DNA from: Ectocarpus siliculosus | Lineage: Eukaryota > Sar > Phaeophyceae > Ectocarpales > Ectocarpaceae | Direction of reading: 5' to 3' | Length of the DNA: 64,000 nucleotides | Assembly (NCBI GenBank): GCA_000310025.1 | Contig: FN649751.1 | Span: forward strand, 1,893,271 to 1,957,270 | Part shown: positions 20,760 through 33,445 of the stretch, one piece after another | Layout: the number at the start of each line of letters is the position of its first letter | Position numbering within the stretch: the first letter of the stretch is position 1 | Position numbers and translations under genes: made by a program | The notes under the pieces: generated by a model | Told to the model about the DNA's origin: nothing | The model's database searches: none | The model's input: the letters and a program-made list of their open reading frames with translations, nothing else

Positions 20760-22502
20760 ACAGAACGTACCTTTGGTTTCGTAGGTGGTCCTCGCTACAT
20801 GCAGTTCATGCTGCAGTTTTTGAAATGCGCAAGGGAGGTTGCTTGAAACCACACCTCAGGCCCCGAGGGGGGGCGGGGGGGGGGGCGTGTTTTTTTTTAG
20901 TTAATGGTGCGTAAACGTGTGTGTTGTGAGTGGTCTCTAGTGAGACGTGGAAGATATGTTCGAGTACCTTGGCAGTTGTTACGCGGTGGCGTGGGAGGAG
21001 GAGGCGTGTATGTTGTGCGGTGTCCGCACGAACATGTGTTGGGGGCGTACATGCGTCACGTGAGCCTGAGGTAGCCATGATTCAAGTCGAGTTTGGGGCG
21101 GCAGCAACGCCATGCTGCCCTGATTGACTGCGGTGTAAGGATAAAAAGTGTGAGGAGCGTCTGCTGTGGGGGTCGTCGTGCCATGAATGAGCTGCGTTCC
21201 TATCGACACAATAGTTCGGCCTCGACGGCCTCACCAAACGGCACCTGAACAACGCGTTTGTGTCTCTATTGACTTGTGCATTTAATGGCTTGGACTTTGC
21301 TTGTTTTGGAGTCTCCTCTTGGATCCCTTACTTAGCTGCGAAGCACTCCAGTACTCATCAGACGCCAACCGCCGCGTTTTCGGTACTGCCGAAGGTGGGA
21401 TGTCGGTGGACAGAAACAGGGTCGCTTTCCCATGTCCGCTTGACATATATATCGCGAGTTCACTTTATTTGCATCGCCCACGCGATTCATTCCCTTTACG
21501 AGAATCGGACATGGTACGATGATAGCAAGATTACTTGCACTTTAGGGAACAGAGTGGAGAGACACCAAACAGTGATTGCGCGTGCTTGGAGGAAGTGAGA
21601 ACAGACCCGTGTTGCGTTTGTAGAATTTTGTAGCTCTTCGGTGCCGGTCGTACGAGGGGGGAGTGAAAGGATCCCCGGGGTATACCGACCCAAGGACAAA
21701 AAAGAAAAAGCATCCTCTCGGGCACACTCCTTAAGAGAATCGAGAGGGCCAGAGAAATGTCGGTTAGCTTGTGCATCGCAGTGCAACACATGGCCGCAGA
21801 GTCGAGTCAAGCCTAGAATAGTAGGAAATCACACCAAACAAAATATATCTCATGCATACACCTCATGTATGCCTCGTTAGGTGCCCCCCCCCTCTCTTCC
21901 ATCATGCCCAAACTCCGGATTTTTGAAGGGCGTACGCGAGAGACTTGTGGATGTTTCACCCTCCTGAAAGATTCGCACCCACAATCTGGGGATTCAGAAG
22001 CTTACCCGGTTCTTGCCACTGAAGCACCGGGGCGACCGGCACTATAAATGATGATGCCCCGCGCAGCCTGTCCGTTTCTTTTCTTCTGATCAAGTACTGT
22101 AGTAGGGAAAGTACAGCTGCGCCGCCGTCTCGATCGTTCGTCATACACATGATAACAGCAGTCATAATCATCGATGTAGGAGATTCTGGAGAGAACCCCC
22201 CCCCTTTGCGTCATGCCACATCGCAATAATAACTCTTCTTCCCCCAACAAACATCTGCACAGCCGTAATGCCACATCTACAGTCTTCAAAACGCGTATCT
22301 GTGATCTGCTGCTGTTCGGATGAATGGATCAGTCCGATGATGATGTTGGATCCAGCATCCCCAAGTCGATTTACTTGCACACAACACACACATGTGACGC
22401 CGATCAATGACTACCCACATTCGATCACACTCTCAAGGGGTGAGGATTGAACAACATGTGCGGACGACATGCGCACTTTGTTTATTTTTCTACAGTGATA
22501 AT
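20760..22502. other. Intergenic, no convincing gene
   Basis: GET4 3' flank. It holds G-rich runs at 20864-20886 and only short chance frames. Nothing resembling a conserved exon was seen. Confidence 0.45.
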
Positions 22503-22508
22503 ACTCCA

Positions 22509-22827
22509 CATCGGTCGCCCCCGGTGGTCTAGTTGGTATCCTCGAAGCCTTCTAGAGGTCAGGCCAGGGGTTCGAATCCCGGCGTAAGTGAGCTTTTTCT
22601 CTAGCAAAGTGAGTTCTTCTCTCGCTTCCGCTTCTGGCCTATTGGATAGCGCTAATTCGTGTGTACACAGAGTGAAGAGAGTGCTGAACTCTTCTCGCAT
22701 TAAAAATCGAAGGCAAAGTACCGCAGGAGGGGAGGGTAGAGAGGGGCTCATCTGTGCGACCACGGGTTGGAGTAAACGGCACTAGTGCTGTGAGCGCTGA
22801 TTTGAAGTGAAGACAACAAAAAAAAAA
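22509..22827 (+). mobile_element. tRNA-derived SINE, intact copy
   Basis: The 5' end is tRNA-like: an A box TGGTCTAGTTGGT at 22525-22537 and a B box GGTTCGAATCC at 22569-22579, the usual internal pol III promoter. About 240 bp of unrelated body follow, then a run of A ending near 22828. ACTCCA occurs directly before the element (22503-22508) and at the end of the A run (22828-22833), a likely 6-bp target-site duplication. A second copy, split by an insertion, lies at 51323-52186 on the minus strand. The tRNA-like part is degenerate at the acceptor stem, so it is not a functional tRNA gene. Confidence 0.85.
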
Positions 22828-22834
22828 ACTCCAA

Positions 22835-22912
22835 CGAATCCATCTCTACCTAAGAAAAGTCCAAGATAGATTAGCAATGAATCTATAGCGTCAGCGAAGG
22901 CTACCTGTACCA
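22835..22912 (+). repeat. 78-bp block shared with 51199-51275
   Basis: This block shares AGATTAGCAATG, ATAGCGTCAG and TACCTGTA in the same order and spacing with 51199-51275, on the same strand. In both places it sits next to the A-tail side of a SINE copy, although the two SINE copies have opposite orientation. Confidence 0.7.
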
Positions 22913-23221
22913 TGTGACCATGTGCTTTTCGCAGAGGATTCCTTTTCTACCCGATACACGACACACGCCGCATGCCCGCATGCCGAAAATACAAATTACA
23001 CTGAAACGCGGGACTGTAGGAATAGTTGGACGGTTCGGGATAATTCTGGCAAGCTGTTACATACTGGCTCTCAAGCCACCTGTGGTCTCGAACACTGGGC
23101 CGCATTCTCATCAGCTGCTGCGGATAGCTTCCTGACCAACGAGTTCACTTACCTCCGGCACCCGGCACGAGCTCCCATCGTTATTATTACTTCACCCCGT
23201 ACTGCAACAACACCAGCAAGG

Positions 23222-25691
23222 ATGGGAAAGTCTGTGATAGGGCGCTGCGCTTTGCTGGCGCTGGCTCTGATGGCATCAACCGTCAGGTGAACAGCAAAAA
23301 GGCGGCCACTAGATAAATCGTCATGTGCGCGCCGACCTTCTTGCACTCAGTGTTTTCGCCGACCTTGCAGTGTATGCACCGACCTTGCAGTGTGCGCCAA
23401 CGGGAAAGGTCAATCGTCTTAAGTGCACTGCTGGTGCTGGCACACACGTCCCACCACCCGGCGATCCAACCTATATGTCACCCAACACACACTTTTTGCT
23501 CACAAGCGGCCGGCCGGTAATTTTCAGGCGAGCAGCAAATCATCGATCTGTCCTCTCAAGCACACAAATGAGAACACGACGGAATTGCCCTGCCATGTTC
23601 TGCTGAACCCCAATGCCGTCTGCAGGTCTCAGGAGTGCGACGACATCGACGCGTACTTCGGGGACGTGAGCTCCGTGACGGAGATCGACCTGGGAACCAT
23701 CATCAGGGTGGACTGCCCGTCCAACGACGACGCCGAGGAGCTACCGTACATCACCATCGAGAGCGGCAAGACCCTCACCGTCAAGTCCGAGGAATCCTTT
23801 GTTCGGTGCGTGCGCTGAATTCTGCGTGCTGTTTTCATGATTGGAGCCAGCGTTACTCTATGTAATGATGTGGGTATTTATACTGTCTACACAGCAGTAG
23901 AGATAATAAACTGTACAAATATAATGGTGAGAGGAAAAAGAGGTCAAACGCAACTCCTTGAAGGAGGTGACAACGTTGAAGTTTGCTAATTGCCAGCTGC
24001 CGCAAGCAACGGGTATTTGCCAGCCGCACGCAACGGGTGTACGCAACATACCGTACACTACACGAGTGGTTTGTACCCTATTTTTGTTTTGCTTCCCCGC
24101 GGCGTCGTGTGTATGTGCCGGGTTTCTGCGACCGCGGGCTCCCCCGTGTTGTGGACTAGTCTGTAGAGCTACAACAATGTGAGAACCAACAACAACAACT
24201 AGCGTCGGGGCGCCACCTGCGGTCTGCTGCTGCGGAGATCCGTTGTGGTAAGCAGGTGCATTAAATAGTTCGCAGTTCGCAGCAATAGAGCTGGTTGATC
24301 GCGGCTTACCCTCCTCTGTACTCTCCTCTTCTTGTTTTGCTTGTTGTCTTGCTCCTTTGCGTTCAGATGTTTCTTCTGTTGTGAGCAAGGTGCATCTCTT
24401 TCTTTTTCCATTGTTTTTTTCTTTCCGATATACCTGCCTATACCAGGGTATCACCTACCTAATGTGCCCCGTTCGATCTTTCTAACCGTTCTGACAAAAC
24501 AGATTGTATGCATACAACACAACCTTCCGCGTTGATCGCGGATACATAGTGGTTCGAAGCATTTTGGACTCCACGTAGTATACTACCACACCTACCTGTG
24601 TGTGTCTTAGTCGGACCTCCTTGCCAAATATTTATGTCTTGCTCCAATCTAAAATGGTAGTCTTGTACCTGGGTAGTTCCTCGTTTGGGCCACAAATGGA
24701 CGCTGGATAGGTTTTAGAAGGGCATCCTATGCCCAAAACATATCCTCTCAATGACGGAAGGCTCATATCTCCCTGGTTTATTTTCGAACGACGACAAGGG
24801 TATGCTTATCGGCTTCTTTGGTGGCCGTACATGCTCGTTTTCTGTCGACGTGCAAGCTGCTCCACAAGGCGAACGCACATGCACGCAACAAAGATCGGAG
24901 TGCACGGGCATGTTTTGTAAAAACGGTGAAACAAACACGGACAAAAACGCAATCGTCATTCGAACAATGCTATGTACCTGATACATGATACCGGTTCGCT
25001 TTTCGTTCACCGCCTCTCACAGTCGCCGTTTTGCTTCTTGTTTCGGGATCCGCGTGGTTCGGCACACACATCTTTTGATTTCTTCTCTCTTGCCTGCCTC
25101 TTCTCTGTTTGTACGCCTCATCAGGTTTGTCAACCTTCGCTTCATCGTCGAGGAGGGTGCCTCCCTCATCTTCGACATGCCCGTCACAAGAGTTGGCCCC
25201 AACAGCGGCGTAAGTGCCCGAACAAACATATCAAGAGTCAGAGAACGGCAAACTATCTACCCGCGTTAGTGTGGAAGCCAGGGTATAGGTGTCTTCCTGG
25301 TGGTAGTGACGCACATACAACCAGTAGAGATCCGAGACCCTACGAACCATGTTCTCCGGATCTGAAGATGTTTACAAAAAGATCCTCCGCCTGCTGTGAC
25401 CAGCTGGAGGGTGAAAGAAATGGTGCCCCCGAGGCTTAATCTCACCTTTCATCTTCCATAAAAACTAGCAAGGCCGACCAACGTCGGCCGCGGTTGGTAA
25501 TTCCTCGCGACATTGAAACGAGAGCGAAATACCTCCGCTGGTGAACGGTTATTCACCACTTCAGGGACCCTTACTCGTATCGAAGATGTTCTCATTGGCA
25601 GTATGGCCATCTACGACCGTGCTACCCGAACCTTTTATTAATAAAAGAATCAATCAACAGCAAGCGGGGAAATAACCTTTTTACCTGCCGC

Positions 25692-25743
<52 letters not shown>

Positions 25744-28700
25744 GCAGCAATCTGAGGGCGCGGGCGACTTCGTGTTCGACGTGGCGGAGGGCGGAAGCTT
25801 GACCTTCAATGGGAAATTCCGCGCCAGCCAGGTTTCCAACGTCCGATCGGTGTTCTACAACCGCGGTTCGATCGAGTGAGTTATTGACTGACACCTCTGG
25901 CCACCAGCCAAGCATCTCATTCCATCGGCCGGCTACTTACCGTAGCTTCGACGTTGTGTGTGGTTGTTTGGGGGTTGGCGCCGTGTGCGGTTCGTGGGTC
26001 GCAACAGCAAGGCCACGGCTGCCGCAGCAGGCCGAATAACCTGGCTCCCGGGCAAGAACGGCGGTCGAGTCTTCGGCCGTGTGTTTGTTTCCCCTTTCGC
26101 TCCTAGGTACAGGTGCCCCAGTTGCTGTCGTTCCCTTTCCTGCTGCTAGTTTGACTTCGTACTCGTACCACAAGCCGATAGCAACAACCTGAGGGCATGC
26201 CGTTGTTTTCCGTGCGGCGTCCGCCTCGCCTTGCCCACTTGCTTGCTTGCGCTCGTGCGGGTTTTGGGGGGAACAAGGTTCAAGGACGACTCTTTGTTCA
26301 ACAACAACGGCAACGTCTTCCGGAGCAACGAGGGCACCATCAAGTTCCGCGGCGACGCCGTCTTCAAGAACAACTGGTACCTCGCCATCGACAACGACGG
26401 CGAGGACTCCTTCGTGAGGTGTGTGTGTGTGTGTGTGCTTGGAGCCCTCCTTGGCTAGCTAAGTTCGCGGAAAAAACAATGCTTCCTTCGTCTGCATTTA
26501 CCACACGCAAGTGTTTGTCTGCCGCTCGTCTGTGCGTATCAGTCAGCCCGAGTGGCTCGATTGCAGTCTCCATCGACCGCGCTCACGGCTTGACAGCATA
26601 TGTGTGCTGCCGTGTAGACGCCATTGTGAACATCAAGTTGTGTACGTTTCGGGTATGTTTTGGAAGCACTACTTTATAGCCCCGGTCATACGGCAAGGGG
26701 GAAGGCCTCCACACAGCTTTTCGCTTCTCCGCCTTCCTTTTCTGCTGTACTCCCTACGTGTATTTCCATCTCGACAGACGTTTTCCGCCGTAAATTAGTA
26801 TTTTGCTCGTCGACACCACCAACGTGAAATAGTTTGTTTTCTTGGTACCCACGAAATTGTCGCTCGGGGGGACTACCCACTACTCTTGTTAGGGGCGTGA
26901 CTGCTGTGCGGCAATCGACCCCGGTACGTTCTTGAAATATGTATTCACACCGCTACCGCCCCCGCTGGCAACCCCCTTCTCGTTTGTTGAACCTCTGCCT
27001 GGCGTGGGACGCACGCTGACTTGATGGTGCTACAACGGTGCCGCCAAGGTTCTCCAAGACGGCGACGTTTATCGACAACGCAGGTAGGGTGGAAGTGTTG
27101 GTTTTTGGGTGAGCAGATCGAACCTGCGCTGCTCGAAGGTGCCATCAAGTTGAAAATAGGCCAGCACCGGGCGATAGTCTAACCGATCATCGTCGAGACT
27201 CTCGATGAAAGTCAATTTTTGCTTTGAACTGAAACTTCGAGTAGAGTTGTGAAGGCTGTGCTACAACGTTCCCCCTTGTTCATTGAACTTTTACGTCTTA
27301 GCGTTTCGCCTGAAACGTAACACGTAGGATGTATCTCCAATCTGGGTCGTGTTTGTTATCTGGGCGACGGGGCGGCGGGGCGGCGGGGCGGCGGGACGAT
27401 ATTTGCGGTCGTAGACATTGTCGCATGCATGCAGCGCGATCATTAGTCAGTACACGAGTCGGACACCGCATTATTGACGTCTACGATCATGACTCGTTTC
27501 AGTCTGTAGTGTAGATTTTCCCACACGTCAAGTCGCCCCCCCCCCCCCCCCCCCCCTGTGATTGTGTACGCGTACATATGACTTGCACGATAGCGCGAGT
27601 GCTGCTGCTGTTGCTGATTGGGTGGCTCGACTGACACCTCCTTGGCATTGCACGCACCCGTACACTGCTTCCCTCGTTGGCGAAGCTTGTTCTCCTGCAC
27701 CCGTTGTCCATGTTACGCTACCGCTGTCTCTCACCTCTCTCTCCCTCTCATCTATTGTTTTTCTGCCCGCTGTTTTTAAAACCCCTGTGTACAAAAAAAA
27801 ACACGGCGTACATGGTGGCATGCCGGCGTGCCACCCTCGCCGAAACAACAGGTTTTTTCGATGGTGCCTGGGGGTGTGCCATCGACAACGGCGGGACCGC
27901 CATGTGAGTCTCGACTGCAAGCCGTATATGTACGCGGTGCATGTTGTTGCCGGTTCCTGCTGTGTGTATGTGTGTTTGCGCGACAGCAGCGTGCGTTCGC
28001 CCTGGTAGCGTGTTTCTCTCGCTACATACATGGGTGATTGGACGAAACGAAAGCCTGTTGTTCCGTCGTCCATGCTGTGCAGACTTTGTGACGGCGCCTG
28101 TTGGATTTCTGGACAAAACACGCATGACTGGTACCGACAAACCGTGAACCACATTCAACCGGTTTTCGCCCTGGTTCTCCCCCGGCCATGCCAGGCGCTC
28201 ACAAGCTTGCGGTAGTGTTGTGGTGTAAATGTAGGCAACGTCGACGCAGCCCCCAACAGTTTGAATGACGCATGCCGTCTGTCGCTTAAACAACACCCTG
28301 CTGCCGGCCCATCACCGCCCCCCACGATGTCTTGTGCCTGGCCATCCGTTTCTCCACTTTTTCAACCGCGCTTTATTTTTGCTTCGAGAGCAGTTTCCGC
28401 GACGACGCTGTTTTCTCCGACCACGACTGCGACGAGGGGGCTGCTGTCTCCAACACCGGGAAAATGAGGTGCGAACTTGAAACGGTCATGTTGGGTTCGT
28501 TTTTTTTATAATTCTCTCTACAACAACAGCGGTGCTTCCGTGACTTTGCCGTCAAACTCTTATGACCTCCCCCCCTCGCGCCGCTCTCCCTCCTTGTCTA
28601 TCTGTCCCCCTGTTATTATGTCTTTCTCCCCCCCTCCGTTACGGCGCCAGAGTCTTTTCCGGTAGTTGTTCGACTCGTTTGATCATATGTAGTCGGGTTT

Positions 28701-31542
28701 TTTCTTCAAGCGACCCCCCCCCCCCCGCAAACGCTAGTCTAGACTCCCTCTTAGTGAGCCGTTCTGGTAGACCCGGCGGTCACGCAGAAGGCCGCCCTCT
28801 TCTGTCAGCCGCACCCCCCGCCGTCCGCGGGATGTGCCTTGAAAATACAAATAATGGAGGAGGTGGTGTTGTGTTTTCGCATGTTGGGTGGAAATTTCCA
28901 CGGGGGGAATGCCTCCCTACATCAGTGCCCACCTCGCGGATCAATCGACCGGTCACGCAAAATCACGGCAACCACTACTTGGCACAATCACGAGTACCCC
29001 CCCGTGCGCTCATGCCGCGCCAACTTTGAACCAATCCCACGACCAAACGTTGCCGCCTCACTGGTAAACCCCCCAAACCTAAGTCTAGATCAACGATTAT
29101 TGTGTGTTTTTCTCTCACTGTGTGTAAACAACGAAAGCTGAGTCTAGATCAATGATTGTTTTGTGTTGTTTCTCTCTCCTCCGTGTCGCCACCACCGCCA
29201 CCCCGGCCGCCAGGTTCTACGGAAAGGCTTACTTCTCGGACAACCGCAACTACCGCGACACCGGCGGAGGCGTTTTGAACAGGGCCGTCTACGACTCGGA
29301 CCAGGCGGGGGACCTTGTGTGAGTGCTTTATTCGAAGAGTGCCTGAGCAAACTACAGTACAGTATGGGAAGAGAACTCGATGAAGCAACGAAAAAAAATC
29401 GCGGTTGGGCGCGGGTGACTTTTCGAATAAAACGCGAGAGAGGTATCTGGGGATGAAAAAAAAGCTGTTACAAGGCGATGGACGGAGGGTTTGGATATCT
29501 TGTTTCCACACCCGCAGCAGTAGCAGCAGCAAAGATAGTCCCCCCCCCCCCAGGTGCAGGGACCAGTTGCGATGGGTGTGCACCCAGCTAAATAGGAGGC
29601 TGGATCCATGGATCGCCCTGAGAGTTATTGGCGGTGTCGATGCCTTCAATGCCGCTTTCTCATCCCCTTGGCAGGGAGGGTTGGGAGGTCCTCTTTCCCC
29701 TTCATCTCACCGAAACGGGCTGTAGACTGCGAGCGAGACTCGAAATCACGTGGCCAATAAGTTGGGGCAATGTTGTGCTCTCTCCGTTTCTCTCCCCTGC
29801 TCTGGCTCCAGGATAAGACGTTGCTTTTACTCTAGACCTCGTGAGCGCGTGTAGTTCCTTGCCAGCAAAAACGTGAGTATTCTTTTTTAGGGTAAGTTTT
29901 CCTGTGACCGCAGGAATCGACCGCGATCAGTACGGACAGATGAAGGTACTGGACGGAGAAATCGGAAGATTTTTTTATGTGAAGACAACAACAACTCTCG
30001 GCCGGGTTTGCTCCAAGCGACAACTTCCCGATCAGCCCTGCCCCCCTCCTCCCCCTCCGGAACCTGCGTGTCGCAGGTTCAAGGCTGCTGTACAGTTTAA
30101 CAGGAACACGGCAGAATATGGTGGAGGGATTGCAGTGACTGGTGGCGATGTAACGTGAGTCATCACGGTACACTTGTGCTTGTATTACTCCGTGATCGGA
30201 AACAAAATATCTCTTTGCTCAGGGATTGACGATGATTTGTACCGTCGCCACTAATTAGAACGGCTGCTCTCTGCGTCTTTAATCTTACCCCGTACTAGCA
30301 AGAACATACCCCGCCTTCCCATCATCTACTCTTGTTGGGGGACCCGTGTGATGCTTACCCTCCCCCCCCCCCCCCCCCCGGTGGTGGCGGCGCGGCGGCA
30401 GGTTCAACAAGGGCGTAACATTCGACGGCAACGCAGCGGAGGATACCGGTACGAACGATAAAGCATCCAACAATTTCTCCACGAATAAGACCACTGAACT
30501 CGCGGACACGGACATGGAATATTGAACCCACGCTGAACAGTGGCGGATGCCCGGTACAAGGCAGACACAGTATGTTGCCTTATCCAGGGAAATATACTGG
30601 GCCTATAGTAGATTTTCATCTTGCAGTCAACCCTGCCTTCATTCCCCTTTGATGATTTGCTTTACTGTCTCTCGCACTCCAGAATGAAAAGGGCGTGAAA
30701 ATGTAGAGAGCGCCAACCGCAAGCGTGTTTGTGTCGAGGCGTTCCGGCGGTGTGTACCGACATCGAAAAACACCCACCAAATCCTCGAATCTACGCGTGT
30801 ACCACGCCCATCTTATGCCTCGCTCAACCGAGACGCTTTCTCTCGATTGCTTTTTGAAGGGGGCGCGATGGCGGTGACCGGCGACGGGTCCGTGACCTTC
30901 GAGAAGCCGGAGGTGGTGAGGATCTCGGACAACACTCTGCTGGCCAACGAATACAACGTGAGCACGCTACTACGCTAGGGTTGCTTGTGAGTCCTGTGGG
31001 TCTTGCTCTGCTTCTCGTCCGACAAGCCGGGATGATGAAATGCAGGCCAATACCCGTTCGGGAACTTTGCTACACACGTGGTGCACTCCTCTAGGACTAT
31101 TTTTTTAGCACAAAACGATGGTACTGGGGATAACAAGCACGACGCATATCTGTTTTTGTGCGTGGTAGTTGTACTAGAATAGAAACACAGGTGTGACACA
31201 GGTGTGGGGTGTTTTAGGTGGTGCTGAACAGAAGTCGACACGTGTGGCAGTTGCGAACCATCTTTTGGCAATCCAGATGAGCATCCCCATCTCCCGCCAC
31301 CGTTCACACTACCATGATGCGCACACACCGATGGTACGATTCGCCGGCTCGATCGCATGTCCTGCTTGTTCCTTCGCTTTCAATCTATATGGTCCTCGGC
31401 CATCATGGTGTGGCCGCCTTGTCGTCATCATCACCACTAGCCGGACCCGATCACGGGGTGCTCGCTCGCGTACGTGGAGGGCAACGAGACTACCGTCGTG
31501 GGCTTCGACTTCGACGACATCTGCCAGGAGGTTACAGTCTGA
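23222..31542 (+). CDS. Secreted parallel beta-helix protein with PMP-type repeats
   Basis: Thirteen exons: 23222-23286, 23626-23805, 25125-25209, 25748-25875, 26278-26418, 27049-27083, 27852-27903, 28394-28468, 29214-29318, 30077-30154, 30402-30448, 30860-30957, 31441-31542. All phases agree and give 396 residues. Exon 1 is a signal peptide (MGKSVIGRCALLALALMAST). The rest is made of short beta-strand repeats starting R/V-F and containing F-x-x-N-x-A-x-x-x-G-G, for example VQFNRNTAEYGGGIAV and VTFDGNAAEDTGGAMAV. This is the pattern of chlamydial polymorphic membrane protein repeats and other right-handed beta-helices. The likely site is the cell surface or extracellular matrix. No catalytic residues of a pectin lyase or C5-epimerase were recognised, so binding or structure is more likely than catalysis. 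Acidic residues are frequent. Most exons begin with a single G completing the codon before Phe, so exon borders track repeat borders. Confidence 0.85.
25692..25741. repeat. (CTG)n microsatellite at a splice acceptor
   Basis: About 17 CTG units end 6 bp before the acceptor of exon 4 of the beta-helix gene (acceptor AG at 25746-25747), taking the place of a polypyrimidine tract. Confidence 0.9.
27366..27396. repeat. (GGGGCGGC)n short tandem repeat
   Basis: Four imperfect GGGGCGGC units in the intron between exons 6 and 7 of the beta-helix gene. A run of about 20 C follows at 27537-27556. Confidence 0.8.
30362..30379. repeat. Poly-C run before exon 11
   Basis: About 18 C upstream of acceptor GGCGGCAG| of exon 11 in the beta-helix gene. 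It probably serves as the pyrimidine tract. Confidence 0.8.
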
Positions 31543-33183
31543 TGAACGCGAGAGGGACACAAGCTTGGTTTAAGTCGACCGCCTACGGAAGCTACGAACC
31601 AACGTAAAGTCGTCGTACGTCGTGTACGCAAAAGCATAAGGGAGAGACACGTGTAAACATAGATGTGGCGAAAATAAAGGGAATCGCGCGTGATAGCACC
31701 CACGTGTGCGTATTTGACTTCGTTCCTCACACGCTCCTTCACTCCTACGGGAGAAGGATAGAACTGTTGTTGTTTTGCGACTTCGTAGGCGAAGCGCGAA
31801 GTGGGAAGGTCTAGAGTACACCGGCAAGTGTTGGCTGTAAGTATGTCTGTAAACCAACAGTCTCAGAAACAAACCGGCATTGTCAGCCATGTCTGTACAG
31901 CAAGGTCGTAGAGGTACGCGTACGTAGTAGCCCGCACGTACGTGCCGCGTTTGGTGGTAACTGCTGTGCAGGAGTACGCATTTCACCGAACGAAGTTCAT
32001 GCACAGAAATGAACTTAACACTGTAACGTATTTCAAAGTTTCGCTGTCCCTTTGCTGCAGGTTTGTTTTTCTTCTGGTATTACATGTAGTCCTTGCCGTG
32101 TCTTTTGCAACCAAAAGCAGACACTCTGACATATCTTCGTCGACGCCATTGTGAAAAGAGGGAATCGTCCGCGACAGACATTGGGGAGATAGTACCTTTA
32201 TGAAGGTGGTCTCCACATTGCCGTGTTTTGGTGCCTCTACAAGCAAGAAGCGTGGTTGTAGGCGGGTTGTGTGCCGGTAAAGAAAGTTAAAATATGAAAA
32301 GTTACTCGCAGCAGTTCCGACGGGCGTCTCATTGTTCCGACGACCGGTGTGGAGCCAGCTCTCCCTGCAGCGGAACTCGCGCGAATATGTCGAGCGTGGA
32401 TGAGCTCACTGCTTGGCGTCGACCCGTTTCCGTCAGACAAGAAGCTAGACTATTTTGCGTCCACGAAACTGAAAAAAAAAAACACGAGTTCATTGCCACG
32501 TTGGTGTGTAGTTCTAGCCAGTAGGTAACCACCGAGCACCCTGCTCTGCAGCGTATGTTGTCTTCGCATGAAAAATCGTTCCGGTCTCTACCATGCTAAG
32601 AATTACCCGTAATGGTCCAACGGACTCGCAGGCGCCTTCCTTCCGTGGTCACAGGCCAACTACCCACAAAGGGCACACACAGTACTTCTTACATCAAATG
32701 GAAGATAAAAATGGACTCAGAAAATCCTAAAAAATCGCGATAATATGCATTGCAGATCACAGTAGACAGACCGGGAGGTGATCGAACCCGGAGAACGAAA
32801 GAATACGGTCTGAGGAAACAGGATAACGAGGCCCCATCCAGCAAAAAAAAAAGGGAGGGCCCTCCATCGCTCCCGCTTGACACGCAATGCCAGGGAAATG
32901 TCAAACTACAGCGAATCCCACCACCCTGCATGTCGTATCCAAGCGACGAACGATATGGCGAAGTACATCTAGGCATGAACAAAATGATGCATGCGCGCCA
33001 CGTGCGTGTGAGTTACAGTAAGTGCATCGTCTGAACTACGATCCAGACCACAGCAACGTGCCATATAAGACCATTAATGCCATTTGAGCCAGTGAACCTG
33101 GCGAGGTCACCTGTGGTGGGCCCCGAACCACACGACGACCTTTGAGAATGCCATATGCATACGACCACAAGACCAGCAACCCC
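31543..33183. other. Intergenic between convergent genes
   Basis: 3' flanks of the beta-helix gene (+) and of the EsV-1-7 gene (minus). No coding exon recognised. The sequence GTGATCGAACCCGG near 32778 resembles the complement of a tRNA B box, but no matching A box or cloverleaf is present. Confidence 0.45.
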
Positions 33184-33445
33184 TCAAATTGCGACCCCTG
33201 GTCCTCCAAACATGACCTGCCACGCATTGGTCCTCCCTGGCCTCGCGTGGTGATAGCACAACTCCGGCTTCTTGCTGCCGCCGGTACCATATTTTGCCAC
33301 CTTCGTACACCCTTGATGGTCGCACCTCTTCCTGACGACATCGACCATACCTCCCTTCGCGTGCGGAGAGCAGAGCTGCGGCTTCTTGCTGCCGTTTTTA
33401 CCATACGACTGCCGCTTCGTGCAACCTGGATGGCGGCACCTCATT
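33184..33445 (-). pseudogene. Out-of-frame tail with two further EsV-1-7 units
   Basis: After the frame of the main array breaks at about 33441-33447, two more complete units are open in the next frame, one beginning RCRHPGCTKRQSYGKNG and one RCDHQGCTKVAKYG. Both have intact C-x4-C-x16-C-x2-H. The frame ends at a stop at 33184 after a short non-repeat tail. One extra base near the junction accounts for the shift. Either this allele is truncated or the base is a sequencing error and the units belong to the protein. Confidence 0.8.

Noticed and set aside
22509-22590. Possible functional tRNA gene
   Set aside because: A and B boxes are present but no acceptor stem pairs, and the sequence continues into a SINE body with an A tail.
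32760-32850. B-box-like GTGATCGAACCCGG as a tRNA
   Set aside because: No A box at proper distance and no cloverleaf on either strand.
33036-33404. Overlapping minus frame across the EsV-1-7 tail
   Set aside because: Out-of-frame reading of the same 114-bp repeats.
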